Assembly: GCA_018971945.1 (NCBI GenBank)
Contig: JAGWZH010000026.1
Location: 1 to 32,463 of the forward strand
Source: Alphaproteobacteria bacterium
Lineage (GTDB): Bacteria; Pseudomonadota; Alphaproteobacteria; Caulobacterales; Aquidulcibacteraceae
Direction: 5' to 3'
Length of the DNA: 32,463 nt
The notes under the pieces were generated by a model. That model saw nothing but the letters and a program-made list of their open reading frames with translations. It was not told where the DNA came from and did not search any database. This document shows positions 15,775 to 24,262 of this stretch, piece after piece (position 1 is the first letter of the stretch; each line of letters starts with the position of its first letter). The position numbers and the translations under genes are program-made.

Positions 15775-17625
15775 ATGATTCGCAACTGGATAGCCGCGGC
15801 GGCGATCGCCGCTGCGGCTCTGATGGCGGCGGTTCCGGCTGCGGCGGAGAACTCCGTGGCGGTCCGCCAAACAGCTCCTGCAGTTTCTCCCCGAACCTAT
15901 GAAGGTCTCGCCGCGGCTCTGACTGCGGCGGACCTCGATCAGATCGTGACCGATGCGCGTGCGAGCGACGCTACGGGGGAGGCCTCCGCAACCGATCTCA
16001 CGGTGCTGCTCCTGGACGCGATATTGGCCGGCGATGAGCGGGCGGTCCGACGCTACGCTTCGGCAGGCGAAGGTCGCGCGCCCAATCTTTTTTCGCCTTT
16101 CGACGCGTTGGGCCAGGGTCGTTTTGAGCGAGCCCTGACGGAGCTGCAGGACATCGCCGGACGCCTGCCTGCGCCGCTTCCCGATTTTGGCACGGCCTTG
16201 ATGCTCGAGGCCGCGGGTCGTTTCGAGGACGCCGCTTTGGTTTATCGGATCCTGGAGCAGGACCTCGTGGTGGAGCCCCTGGACGGCGAGCCCCGCAGCG
16301 CCGATGAACTTGAAAGGCTCTTGGGTGAAGCGCGCACAGCGACTATTCTGTTTCGAGCCGGCCAGGTGCAGCATCGCCTTGGCGCTTATGACGAGGCCCG
16401 ACGTTTCTACGCTTTGGCGCGGGCCTTCACGCCTCAATCGGCGCGTCTCGCGAGCGAGGAAGAGGCCGCCGTCCGCCGCCGCCCGCCGACGCGACAGGCT
16501 TTGACCGCCGACACCGCCCTGGCGCAGTGGCTTTTCGTGTTGGCGGATTTCGCCAACAATACCGAGGGTCTTGCCCGCATCTTTGCCTCCGATGTTCCCC
16601 TCGAGACCCTCGCCTCGCCCACTGCGGCGCTTTATTTCCAGTTCGGCGTTCTCTTCGACCCGGGGGCTGAAGAGTATGTGATCGCAGCCGCGAGCCAGCT
16701 CGCGGACGTCCGCGGCTTTGAGGGCGCCGACAGGATCTTGTCTCGAATCGGCGACCGAAGCCCATTTATGGCGGAGGCGGCCTTGTCCCGGGCAGGCATC
16801 GCCCTCGAGCGGCGCGACGACGCCGCTGCGCGCCGCTTCGCCCAAAGCGCCGCCCGCGCGGGCCAGGACCGTTGGGCTGTGCTCGCCGGGGCGGCGGACG
16901 TGCTGATCAAGGCGGGGGCGGATCGGGAGGCCCAGCGCACATTGGACCGCGCCTTGACCTTGTCCGCGACGGCCGAGGACCGAGCGCGTGTCTTGTCGCT
17001 TCGGGCGCTAGCCTGGCGTCATCTCGGCGATCTGGACCGCGCCGTCGCCGACGCCCGCGAGGCCATGGCCACAGACCGCAGCGACGAGACGCGTTTTGCG
17101 GCGATCGCGGTGATGATGGAGCATCCCGTCGCTTGGGCCGATGCGGTTGCGGAGGCGCGCTCGATGCTCTCAGCCAACCCTGATTCGGTTCTGCGCCTGA
17201 ATGCGCTCGGTTATACGTTGATCCAGCGCCCGGAAGGTCTGGAGGAAGGGTTCCGCCTGCTCTGGCGGGGCTATGCTTTGAACGACCGTAACGACGCTCT
17301 CGTCGACAGTCTGGGATGGGCCTATTATCTCTACGGTCAGTTCGACGAGGCTCTCGACCTGATCGAGCGCGCCAATGCGCTGACAGGTGATGACCCTAAC
17401 GCCGAGATTTTGGACCATTTGGGGGACGTCCGCTGGCGCATGAGCGATCCAGAGGGCGCCCGCGAGGCTTGGCGGCAAGCCTTGCAGGCTTGGCCCGACG
17501 CCCCACGCCGTCGGTCGTTGGAGCAGAAATTGTCCCAAGGGCTCACAAGCCCCGCGCCGGAGACGCGGGAGCCGCCTACAGTGGTCTTGCCTAACCGCGA
17601 CAGTCGGCGCCAAGAAGAAACCTGA
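15775..17625 (+). CDS. Secreted TPR-repeat protein 1 (upstream of ispE)
   Basis: A 616-aa protein with a signal peptide (residues about 1-24, cleaved near AAA/EN) and helical TPR-like repeats over most of its length. Clear repeats include LEAAGRFEDAALVYRIL, LGAYDEARRFYALARAF, LGDLDRAVADAREAMATD and YGQFDEALDLIERANAL. The C-terminal repeat ILDHLGDVRWRMSDPEGAR is a hallmark of the TPR proteins that often lie near ispE in alphaproteobacteria. A near-perfect ribosome site AAGGAGGG (15761-15768) lies 6 nt before the ATG, so it is probably well translated. The molecular role is unknown; TPR proteins mediate protein contacts. The following gene looks like a diverged paralogue. Confidence 0.9.
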   Translation: MIRNWIAAAAIAAAALMAAVPAAAENSVAVRQTAPAVSPRTYEGLAAALTAADLDQIVTDARASDATGEASATDLTVLLLDAILAGDERAVRRYASAGEGRAPNLFSPFDALGQGRFERALTELQDIAGRLPAPLPDFGTALMLEAAGRFEDAALVYRILEQDLVVEPLDGEPRSADELERLLGEARTATILFRAGQVQHRLGAYDEARRFYALARAFTPQSARLASEEEAAVRRRPPTRQALTADTALAQWLFVLADFANNTEGLARIFASDVPLETLASPTAALYFQFGVLFDPGAEEYVIAAASQLADVRGFEGADRILSRIGDRSPFMAEAALSRAGIALERRDDAAARRFAQSAARAGQDRWAVLAGAADVLIKAGADREAQRTLDRALTLSATAEDRARVLSLRALAWRHLGDLDRAVADAREAMATDRSDETRFAAIAVMMEHPVAWADAVAEARSMLSANPDSVLRLNALGYTLIQRPEGLEEGFRLLWRGYALNDRNDALVDSLGWAYYLYGQFDEALDLIERANALTGDDPNAEILDHLGDVRWRMSDPEGAREAWRQALQAWPDAPRRRSLEQKLSQGLTSPAPETREPPTVVLPNRDSRRQEET

Positions 17626-17657
17626 TCAGGGACGATAGGACAGGGAGACGGCGGACT

Positions 17658-19496
17658 GTGGCGACGGAGACGCCCCTTCGAGCGCCGCCGCTGAGCTGGG
17701 CGGCGGCGGGCTTATTGGTTGGGGCTGCGGTTTGCCTGGGATTAGCAGCTCCTGCTGAGGCGGTGTCAGCCTCCGCGCCCACCCCCGTCTCCGCGCCCAC
17801 CCCCGTCTCCGCGCCCACCCCCGTCTCCGCGCCCACCCCCGTCTCCGCGCCCACCCCCGTCTTCGCGCCTACCCCCGTCTTCGCGTCTACCCCCGTCGCT
17901 GCGACAGCCTCCCGCGCCCCTGATTATGGGGACTATATGAGCGCCCGCTTCGCCTGGGAGCGGGGCGACTTCGCCCAGGCTGGAAGCCGCTTTGAGGCGC
18001 TCTCCAACCGCAACCCCGACCGAACCGCCTGGATCGACGCCGCAATTTCGGCTCATCTCGGGGCCGGAGATCCTGACGCCGCCCTCCGGGTAGCGCAGAC
18101 TTGTCGCCGCGGGGGCTTGACTGGTCCGGCCCACGAGGCGCGCCTGGTCCTCGCCGCCGACGCTCTTCGCCACCGCCGCTGGCGCGAGGCGGAGGAGCTG
18201 TTGGGCGGCGCCGCGACCGACGTCGCGCACACAGCGACGTTCCGTTTGGCCGCAGGTCTTCTGCATGTCTGGGCCGCGGCTGGCCGCGGCGACAGCGAGG
18301 CCGCTCTGGCCCGGCTGCGCGTCCTCCCGCGCTCCCGGGCGATCAATCGAGCGGCCCCGTTTCAGCAGGCCATGCTCTTGGAGAGCGCCCGCCGTTTCGC
18401 AGAAGCCGACATCGCCTATGAGGCCGCGGCGGAAGGCGATGCAGTGTGGGTCGAAGGCCTATTGAGCTATGCGGCCTATCTGGAACGCCGCCGGGGCTTA
18501 GAAACGTCCCGCGCCTATCTTGAGAGCCTTCGCGGTCTTCTCAGCGAGGAGGGGGTTGCGGCGGCCCTTACAGGCCGGTATCGGCCCCCTGCGTCCAGCC
18601 CGCACCGCAACGCGGCGCTCGGGCTTGTCGGCTTGGGCCGCGGTCTCGCGGCCGAAGATGCCGCCTTCGACGCAGCCTTGGTTTTGTCGCTCGCTTTGGT
18701 GGCGGACCCCGATTTGGACAGCGGCCGCCTTTTCCTTGCAGCCCAATTGCACGCAATGGGTCAGAACGACCGGGCCCGGGCGACGGCGGAAGCCGTCGCC
18801 AGCGGTTCGGTCTATGAGCCGGCTGCTCAGATCATGATCGCCGAATTGATCGCGGCGAACGGCCACACGGAGGAGGCGCTAGCGCGGATTCAGGGTCTCG
18901 CTGCACAGACCCCGAGCCTTATGAGCATGGTCGCTCTGGCGCATCTCGCGCTCGAGGTGGGCGCTAATGCGACGGCAGAGGAAGCGTTTTCTTGGCTGAT
19001 CGCCCAGGATGCCGAGACGCCCGTCGATTGGCGCGTTTGGCTTGGGCGCGCAAGGGTCCGCGAGCGTCTCGGCCATTGGCTGGAGGCGCAGGCCGATATC
19101 AGGCGCGCCCTCGCGCTTCAACCTGACCAACCCGTCTTGTTGATCGCCCAGGCCAGAAGCTTGCTCCGGAACGGCGGCGCTCCCGAGGAAGCGCTGGGTC
19201 TGATGGAGCGGGCCTATCGAGCCGATCCCCGCGGCCCCGCGACGCTGACGGGCATGGGCGAGGCCTCTCTCGCCGTCGGCCGTCTCGAAGACGCGGTGGC
19301 TTTTCTGGACCAGGCCTTGCGCAGCGCTCCTGGCGACGCCGGCATTGCGGAAAGCCTAGGCGACGCATTGTGGCGCTTGGGCGACCGTCGGCGCGCCCGA
19401 TATATGTGGTCGCGCGCGCTGAGCCGGGTGACCGATGAGGGGGCGCGCGCTGTTTTGGCGGGCAAGCTTGACTTCGGTTTGGACCGGGCCCCGTGA
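17658..19496 (+). CDS. Secreted TPR-repeat protein 2 with Pro-rich repeat linker
   Basis: A 612-aa protein starting at GTG 17658 (GGGAG 10 nt upstream). A hydrophobic signal segment (residues about 12-36) is followed immediately by seven copies of the hexapeptide (S/F)A(P/S)TPV, residues 39-80. The rest is TPR-like: GDFAQAGSRFEALSNRNPD, LESARRFAEADIAYEAA, NGHTEEALARIQGLAAQTP, LGHWLEAQADIRRALALQPD, VGRLEDAVAFLDQALRSAPG. It ends in a LGDALWRLGDRRRARYMW repeat that parallels the ending of the preceding protein. The linker probably spaces the TPR domain from the membrane or signal. It lies 32 bp after TPR gene 1, and its TGA overlaps the ispE GTG start. Confidence 0.88.
   Translation: MATETPLRAPPLSWAAAGLLVGAAVCLGLAAPAEAVSASAPTPVSAPTPVSAPTPVSAPTPVSAPTPVFAPTPVFASTPVAATASRAPDYGDYMSARFAWERGDFAQAGSRFEALSNRNPDRTAWIDAAISAHLGAGDPDAALRVAQTCRRGGLTGPAHEARLVLAADALRHRRWREAEELLGGAATDVAHTATFRLAAGLLHVWAAAGRGDSEAALARLRVLPRSRAINRAAPFQQAMLLESARRFAEADIAYEAAAEGDAVWVEGLLSYAAYLERRRGLETSRAYLESLRGLLSEEGVAAALTGRYRPPASSPHRNAALGLVGLGRGLAAEDAAFDAALVLSLALVADPDLDSGRLFLAAQLHAMGQNDRARATAEAVASGSVYEPAAQIMIAELIAANGHTEEALARIQGLAAQTPSLMSMVALAHLALEVGANATAEEAFSWLIAQDAETPVDWRVWLGRARVRERLGHWLEAQADIRRALALQPDQPVLLIAQARSLLRNGGAPEEALGLMERAYRADPRGPATLTGMGEASLAVGRLEDAVAFLDQALRSAPGDAGIAESLGDALWRLGDRRRARYMWSRALSRVTDEGARAVLAGKLDFGLDRAP
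17772..17897 (+). repeat. Minisatellite, 7 x 18 bp, in frame
   Basis: Seven head-to-tail copies of the 18-bp unit TCCGCGCCCACCCCCGTC, each coding SAPTPV. Five copies at the 5' end are essentially identical; copies six and seven have drifted to FAPTPV and FASTPV. Because the unit is a multiple of three, gain or loss of copies keeps the reading frame. It lies just after the signal peptide of TPR protein 2. Confidence 0.97.
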
Positions 19497-20410
19497 GCGG
19501 CGCCTCGTCCCCCCCGCGCGGGCTCGAAGTTTTCGCGCCCGCCAAGATTAATCTGACCCTTGCGGTGGGGCCCCTACGAGCCGACGGCCGCCATGAGCTG
19601 CAGAGCCTCGCCGCCTTCGCTGATGTCGGCGACCGGCTGCGTCTGGAGCCTGCTTCTGGATTGAGTTTGCAGGTGCGGGGACCCTTCGCTCCAGCCTTGG
19701 CCGAGGAGACCGACAATCTCGTTCTGCGCGCGGCCCGTCTTTTGGCTCAAGCCGCGGGAGGCGCCCCGCTTGGAGCAGCCCTGACGCTGGAGAAAAATCT
19801 TCCGGTCGCATCGGGGATCGGCGGTGGCTCCGCAGACGCCGCTGCGGCGCTGCGCGGGCTCAATAGTCTGTGGGGCTTGGGGTGGAGCGAAGGGGCCCTT
19901 GCCGACCTCGCGCGGTCTTTGGGCGCCGATGTCCCCGTCTGTGTGGCCTGTCGGCCCGCCTTGATGAGCGGCGCCGGCGAAGATCTGCGCCCCGTCGCGA
20001 TGCCGTCTCTGTCGGCTGTTCTCGTCAATCCGGGCGTGCCCGTGTCCACGGGCGCGGTGTATCGTCGATTTGACGCCTTGGGTTTGGGCGCCGATTGGCC
20101 TCCGCCCGAGCCCCCTTCCTCTTTCGCGAGCCCAGGCGAATCATGGCGCATTTTCTTGGGTCGAGACAATGATTTGTCTCCCGCCGCGATAGTCGAAGCG
20201 CCGGTCATCGCCGCCATGCTGCAGCGTCTGCGTCAGGATCCCAGAGTGAAGCTCGCGCGTCTGTCGGGCAGCGGCGCGACGGGCTTCGCCTTGACCGAGG
20301 CGTGGGCGTTGGCCCGGGCCGTCGCCCAAGACCTGACCGCGGAGGGACGCGGTTGGTGGATCGTTCCGGCGCAGCTCGGCGCCGTTGACGCGGCGCCCGT
20401 CTGGCACTAG
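19493..20410 (+). CDS. ispE: 4-diphosphocytidyl-2-C-methyl-D-erythritol kinase IspE
   Basis: A 305-aa GHMP kinase of the MEP isoprenoid pathway; it phosphorylates CDP-methylerythritol with ATP. The N-terminal FAPAKINLTLAVG holds the conserved Lys and Asn of motif 1. The segment RADGRHELQSL corresponds to the usual DGYHEL. The ATP loop LPVASGIGGGSADAAAAL (motif 2) and LARLSGSGATGFAL (motif 3) are intact, as is the SLGADVPVC segment containing the catalytic Asp. It starts at GTG 19493, overlapping the stop of the TPR gene by 4 bp (GTGA), so translation is coupled. The family is certain. Confidence 0.97.
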   Translation: MSGASSPPRGLEVFAPAKINLTLAVGPLRADGRHELQSLAAFADVGDRLRLEPASGLSLQVRGPFAPALAEETDNLVLRAARLLAQAAGGAPLGAALTLEKNLPVASGIGGGSADAAAALRGLNSLWGLGWSEGALADLARSLGADVPVCVACRPALMSGAGEDLRPVAMPSLSAVLVNPGVPVSTGAVYRRFDALGLGADWPPPEPPSSFASPGESWRIFLGRDNDLSPAAIVEAPVIAAMLQRLRQDPRVKLARLSGSGATGFALTEAWALARAVAQDLTAEGRGWWIVPAQLGAVDAAPVWH

Positions 20411-20557
20411 CGCCTGGTCCGCCCATGCGGCGTCGGCTGGTGGATCGCTGGAGCGGCTCGCAATAATGAGCTCGGTCCGTTCCGGTTCCCTCGGGTCGGC
20501 GGCCCATCGCGCCGAGCCGTCGCAGAGGGGGGAGCCCCCGAACCGAAAGGGAGCCTT

Positions 20558-21709
20558 GTGAGCCTTGCCATCGAACTAGGCGGAGCGGTCCTTCTGGCAG
20601 CGACTGTAAGTGTCGCCGCCTGCGGAATGGCGATGCACGCCAGGGTATTGGACGCGCCCCTGGGCCTAGCGCGCAAAGGCGATCGCGCGCCTGTTGCGAC
20701 CTCGGGTGGCGTCGGCGTCGGCTTTGGCGTCTTCGCAGGCGTCGGCGTTCTATCTGCGGCGGGTTCCTTGTGGGCCCTGGAGCTGGATCCCGCAGCCCCG
20801 GGGTGGATAGCGGCGGCGTTGGGGGTCGCGGCTTGCGCGCTTGTGATCGGGCTTCTTGACGACATTGCGGTTTTCGGTCCCCGGCTCAAGGGCGCGGTCT
20901 TCGCCGCCCTGTCCTTTGCGGCGCCCATCATGATCGGGCCAGTGGAGTCGTTGCCGTTGGCCTTTGGGGTCTCATTGCCGCTCGGTTACGCCCTGGGCGT
21001 GATTGGCTCGGCTCTTTGGATGTTCACGATCATGAACACCGTGAACTTTATCGACGGGGCCAATGGGCTTGCGATGGGGTCTGCCGCCATCGGCCTCGCG
21101 GCGTTCTCGATCGCGGCCTTCGTCGCTGGGGCTCCGGCCTCTGCGAGCCTAGCCCTTTGCGCCGCGGCGGCCCTATTGGGCTTTTTGGTCTGGAATTTTC
21201 CTGCTGGCCGGCTGTTCGCAGGAGACTCAGGGGCCCTGTTCATTGGGGCCCTTGTCGGCACCCTTGGTCTGATGGCGGTGGAGGAGGGTGGTCTTTCGCC
21301 TTTCATCCCTCCCATCCTGTTCTTCCCGATGCTCGCCGATGTGCTATTGACCCTCTCATGGCGCGTGCGTCACCGCGCAAAGCTTCTCCAAGGCCACCGC
21401 GACCATTTCTATCACATCGCCATTCGGGCGGGGATGCAGCCTTGGCGGGTGACGCTGGTCTATTGGGCTCTGATGACCAAGTGCGGTCTGATTGGGATTG
21501 CCTTAACGCTGACTCCTCAGCCGTCGCTTCTCGCCGCCGCCGCCGCCGTCGCAGCAGCGCCGTTTTGGGTTCAGAGCCTAGTGATGACGGCGGCAGCGAT
21601 TGCCTCCACCGCCACCTTGGCGGCGTTCATCGTGCTGGCCGGCGTGTGGCTCAAAGCGTCGAAGAGAATCCGGGCCTACGCTAAGGCCCGGGGCCTTGAT
21701 GTGGAATAG
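20558..21709 (+). CDS. MraY/WecA-family polyprenyl-phosphate phosphosugar transferase
   Basis: A 383-aa polytopic membrane protein of the GT4-type family that transfers a sugar-1-phosphate from a UDP-sugar onto polyprenyl phosphate, starting a surface glycan. Family motifs are RKGDRAPVATSGGVGVG (first cytoplasmic loop), VIGLLDDIAVFGPRLKG (LxDD metal site), MNTVNFIDGANGLAMG, FAGDSGALFIGALVG, and GHRDHFYHIAIRAGMQ (the HRxHxxHR-type loop). About ten hydrophobic helices are visible. The pattern is closer to WecA/TagO than to MraY; the exact sugar cannot be told. It starts at GTG 20558 with AAAGGGAG 4 nt upstream, 147 bp after ispE. It converges on the polyprenyl synthase gene. Confidence 0.9.
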   Translation: MSLAIELGGAVLLAATVSVAACGMAMHARVLDAPLGLARKGDRAPVATSGGVGVGFGVFAGVGVLSAAGSLWALELDPAAPGWIAAALGVAACALVIGLLDDIAVFGPRLKGAVFAALSFAAPIMIGPVESLPLAFGVSLPLGYALGVIGSALWMFTIMNTVNFIDGANGLAMGSAAIGLAAFSIAAFVAGAPASASLALCAAAALLGFLVWNFPAGRLFAGDSGALFIGALVGTLGLMAVEEGGLSPFIPPILFFPMLADVLLTLSWRVRHRAKLLQGHRDHFYHIAIRAGMQPWRVTLVYWALMTKCGLIGIALTLTPQPSLLAAAAAVAAAPFWVQSLVMTAAAIASTATLAAFIVLAGVWLKASKRIRAYAKARGLDVE

Positions 21710-21941
21710 AGCGTCTTTTGGAGCGCTCTAGCCCTGCGCCGGAGCAGAAGCGCGGACGCCTCAGCATGATGAGAGTCCCGAGCGGAACACGTTTTAGGTC
21801 AGAAATGCTTCAGGCCCGAAAAGCCTCAGGAGGGAAAACATTCGGCCCAGACGGGTGTTTGGTTGTTTGGGCATATTGGGGAAACGGAGGCGCGTCGGAC
21901 GCGGCCCCGTCGCGTTGGGCGCGACCTACCGGCTCAGGCGA

Positions 21942-23009
21942 CTAATAGGCGCGTTCGACGACGAAGCTGGCCAGGGCGTCAAGCGCGACGCGGTAGGCGT
22001 TGTGGGGCAAAGAGGACAAAGCGTCTCGCGCATCATCGGCGAACCGTCGCGCTTCATCGAGCGTTCCCGTGACGCCGCCCCTGCGCCGCACCAGGTTTTG
22101 CGCCTGAACAAAATCGCCCTCGCGTTGATCCCCGCCCATCACCCGTCGCCAGAACGCCCGTTCCTCGGCGTCCCCCGCGTCTCGGGCGATGGCGGCGGGC
22201 AGAGTGAGTTTGCCCTCGCGGAAATCGTCCCCGACATTTTTGCCCATAGCGGCGCTGACCCCGCCATAGTCCAGGGCGTCGTCCACAAGTTGGAACGCAA
22301 GCCCCAGGGACCGACCGAAGCGCTCCAGAAGATCAGCCTCTCGCCCCGGTCGCCCCGCCGCGACGGCGCCGACCCGGGCGGCCGCCGCGAAAAGCGCGGC
22401 TGTTTTAGCGCCGATAATATCCATGTATCGCTGCCGCGAGGTGTCTGCGTCGTTCGCCGCTGCGAGCTGCATCACTTCGCCTTCGGCGATGACGCTCGAG
22501 GCCTGGGCCAGGATGTCCAAGACCTGAAGATCTCCACATTCGACCATCAGGTTGAACGCCCGGGCGAACAGAAAGTCTCCCACAAGCACGCTTGCAGCGT
22601 TGCCCCAGACGCGGTTGGCGCTGTCCCGACCCCGGCGTCGATCGCTTTCATCGACCACGTCGTCGTGGAGCAGCGTAGCGGTGTGAATAAATTCCACGGC
22701 CGCGGCGAGCTTGCGGACCTGATCGCCGCCCCCTCCCAGCATGCGCGCCGACGCCAAAGTGATCATCGGTCGGATGCGTTTGCCTCCGGCGTCGATGAGA
22801 TGGCCTGCAAGGTTGGGAATGACGCCCACCGGGCTCGCCATTCGCGCATGCACCACCTCGTCCACCGCGCAAAGATCGTCCGCGATCAAAGCGGTCAGCC
22901 GATCGATCGGAGACTGGTCGGGCAGCACGGCGGCTGTACTGGTCGCGGCGGGTCCCAAAATGCGCGCCCCTGGCTTGCGTTCCTGCGTTGCAGCGACGAT
23001 GGTGGTCAC
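21942..23009 (-). CDS. Long-chain polyprenyl diphosphate synthase (IspB-like)
   Basis: A trans-prenyltransferase that makes the isoprenoid tail of ubiquinone by adding isopentenyl diphosphate units. Seen motifs are GGKRIRP, the first Asp-rich motif in LLHDDVVDESDRRRG with NRVWGNAASVLVGDFLFARAF following, GKTAALFAAA-type segment, and the second Asp-rich motif LVDDALDYGG with KNVGDDFREGKLTLP. These match octaprenyl/decaprenyl synthases. The start is uncertain. I use GTG 23009 (355 aa) because it leaves room for a promoter before the divergent gene at 23092; the longest frame begins at TTG 23078 (378 aa). It is followed by a 232-bp gap before the convergent transferase. Confidence 0.94.
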   Translation of the reverse strand: MTTIVAATQERKPGARILGPAATSTAAVLPDQSPIDRLTALIADDLCAVDEVVHARMASPVGVIPNLAGHLIDAGGKRIRPMITLASARMLGGGGDQVRKLAAAVEFIHTATLLHDDVVDESDRRRGRDSANRVWGNAASVLVGDFLFARAFNLMVECGDLQVLDILAQASSVIAEGEVMQLAAANDADTSRQRYMDIIGAKTAALFAAAARVGAVAAGRPGREADLLERFGRSLGLAFQLVDDALDYGGVSAAMGKNVGDDFREGKLTLPAAIARDAGDAEERAFWRRVMGGDQREGDFVQAQNLVRRRGGVTGTLDEARRFADDARDALSSLPHNAYRVALDALASFVVERAY

Positions 23010-23091
23010 CTTGGCGCGGGTCAAGCGCCGCGCTGTCAAACAAGACACAGCGTCGCACCGGTCTTGCCGCCTGCGCAAGGAGTCTCATTCC

Positions 23092-23310
23092 ATGCGGGAA
23101 CTGGCGCGCTCCAATGATTTGGCGCTGCTGGATTTTTTGAAGACGGCTCTGCAATCCCAAGCCTTGGAGGTGTTCATCCTTGACGAGGAGACGAGCGCGA
23201 TCGACGGCTTGGCTTTCGGCTTGAGCCGACGCTTGATGATACTGGACGAAGATTGGTCGCGGGCTCAGGCTATTCTACAGGATCTCCGCAGGGTTTATGG
23301 TCCCCTCTGA
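23092..23310 (+). CDS. DUF2007 small protein
   Basis: A 72-aa protein: MRELARSNDLALLDFLKTAL, then a short strand EVFILDEETSAID, and RRLMILDEDWSRAQAILQDL. This arrangement of two helices and a short beta strand is that of DUF2007 (putative signal-transducing fold resembling the C-terminal part of PII-like proteins). AAGGAG (23077-23082) lies 9 nt before the ATG, which fixes the start. It is divergent from the polyprenyl synthase gene and overlaps the following methyltransferase by 14 bp, so the two genes are coupled. This DUF2007-methyltransferase pairing is common in alphaproteobacteria, as far as I recall. Function unknown. Confidence 0.85.
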   Translation: MRELARSNDLALLDFLKTALQSQALEVFILDEETSAIDGLAFGLSRRLMILDEDWSRAQAILQDLRRVYGPL

Positions 23311-24034
23311 CGACGATACGCTCGACGCATTTCTCGGGGGCCGTCTGCGCCTTCGTCAGGCCCGGCGTGGCTTTCGGGCCGGCATGGACAGCATTGTACT
23401 GGCGAGCGCGCTGCCTCCGATGGCGTCGGGGCGTGTTTTGGAGATTGGCGCCGGGGCAGGGGCGGCGCTTCTGGCCGCCGCGATTCTGAACCCGGGATGG
23501 CGTTGCACCGGGGTCGAGCGGCATGCCGCGGAGGCCGCGCGCGCCCGCACCAACGCCGCGCTCAATGGTTTGTCTGATCGGGTCGAGGTGGTGGAGGGTG
23601 ACCCGATTGCTGACCCGGGCCTGTTGACGGGCTCGTCTTTTGACGCTGCCTTTTGCAATCCGCCGTTCAACGCGCAAGGGCGCCGCCCTGAGAGCGCTCG
23701 TCGGCATGGGCATGTCAGCGAATACGATCTTATGGGCTGGGTGAATGCTTTCGCGAACCGTCTTTCAGGAGGAGCGCCGCTCGTGATGATTCACCGCGCC
23801 GAGGCCCTGCCGGCCCTACTCGATGCGCTGCAAGGCCGTCTAGGCGGCGTCATGGTTCGTCCCCTGCAGCCTTTCGCGCACGAGCCGGCCCACCGTGTTG
23901 TTGTCAAGGCGACCAAAGGCTCTCGCGCCGCGTTTCGCTTGCTGGCGCCTCTCAGTCTGCATGAGGAGGGCGTCAAACACACGGTGTTTGCCGAAGCTCT
24001 CCTGCGCGGCGAGGCTCGCCTCACGTGGGATTAG
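23297..24034 (+). CDS. TrmN6-like N6-adenine methyltransferase
   Basis: A 245-aa class I SAM-dependent methyltransferase. The N terminus has DAFLGGRLRLRQARRGFRAGMDSIVLAS, typical of the TrmN6/YfiC group (usual wording QPxxGYRFGxDAVLL). Motif I is VLEIGAGAGAALLAAA. An acidic residue after strand 2 is in TGVERHAAEAARARTN. The catalytic NPPF is in FDAAFCNPPFNAQG, characteristic of enzymes that methylate exocyclic amines such as A37 N6 of tRNA1(Val). The specific substrate is inferred from family resemblance. It overlaps the DUF2007 gene by 14 bp. The following 228 bp carry no gene I can support. Confidence 0.86.
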   Translation: MVPSDDDTLDAFLGGRLRLRQARRGFRAGMDSIVLASALPPMASGRVLEIGAGAGAALLAAAILNPGWRCTGVERHAAEAARARTNAALNGLSDRVEVVEGDPIADPGLLTGSSFDAAFCNPPFNAQGRRPESARRHGHVSEYDLMGWVNAFANRLSGGAPLVMIHRAEALPALLDALQGRLGGVMVRPLQPFAHEPAHRVVVKATKGSRAAFRLLAPLSLHEEGVKHTVFAEALLRGEARLTWD

Positions 24035-24262
24035 GTCGCGGACGCAAAAGAAAGGGCATCCAAACAGTGGCGAAAGCCGGTTCGGCGGAGGCGAGAGGAC
24101 TTCTTCGAGTTCTTTTCCCGAGCGTTGGGGCCTTGCGAGAAAGTCTCTGCCTCGGTTGAAGAAACGGAAGAGGCGATGGCGCCAAGATCGTTTGGTGCGC
24201 CATAGCATTGTGTCGCCATCCTCGCTTCTTCGGAGTGGGGCGTCTTTTGGAGAGAGGAAATA

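Noticed and set aside
15238-16845. 535-codon minus-strand frame opposite ETF-QO and TPR gene 1
   Set aside because: Spans two genes that are clearly coded on the other strand; composition is that of a shadow frame.
21711-21723. 13-bp sequence GCGTCTTTTGGAG that recurs at 24240-24252
   Set aside because: Two short copies in gaps about 2.5 kb apart may be chance; nothing else around them matches.
21708-21729. Hairpin AGAGCG/CGCTCT at the end of the MraY/WecA-like gene as a terminator
   Set aside because: No T run follows the stem and the stem overlaps the stop codon, so it does not meet terminator criteria.
21855-23117. 420-codon plus-strand frame opposite the polyprenyl synthase
   Set aside because: The minus strand carries both Asp-rich motifs and GGKRIRP in order, so the plus frame is a shadow.
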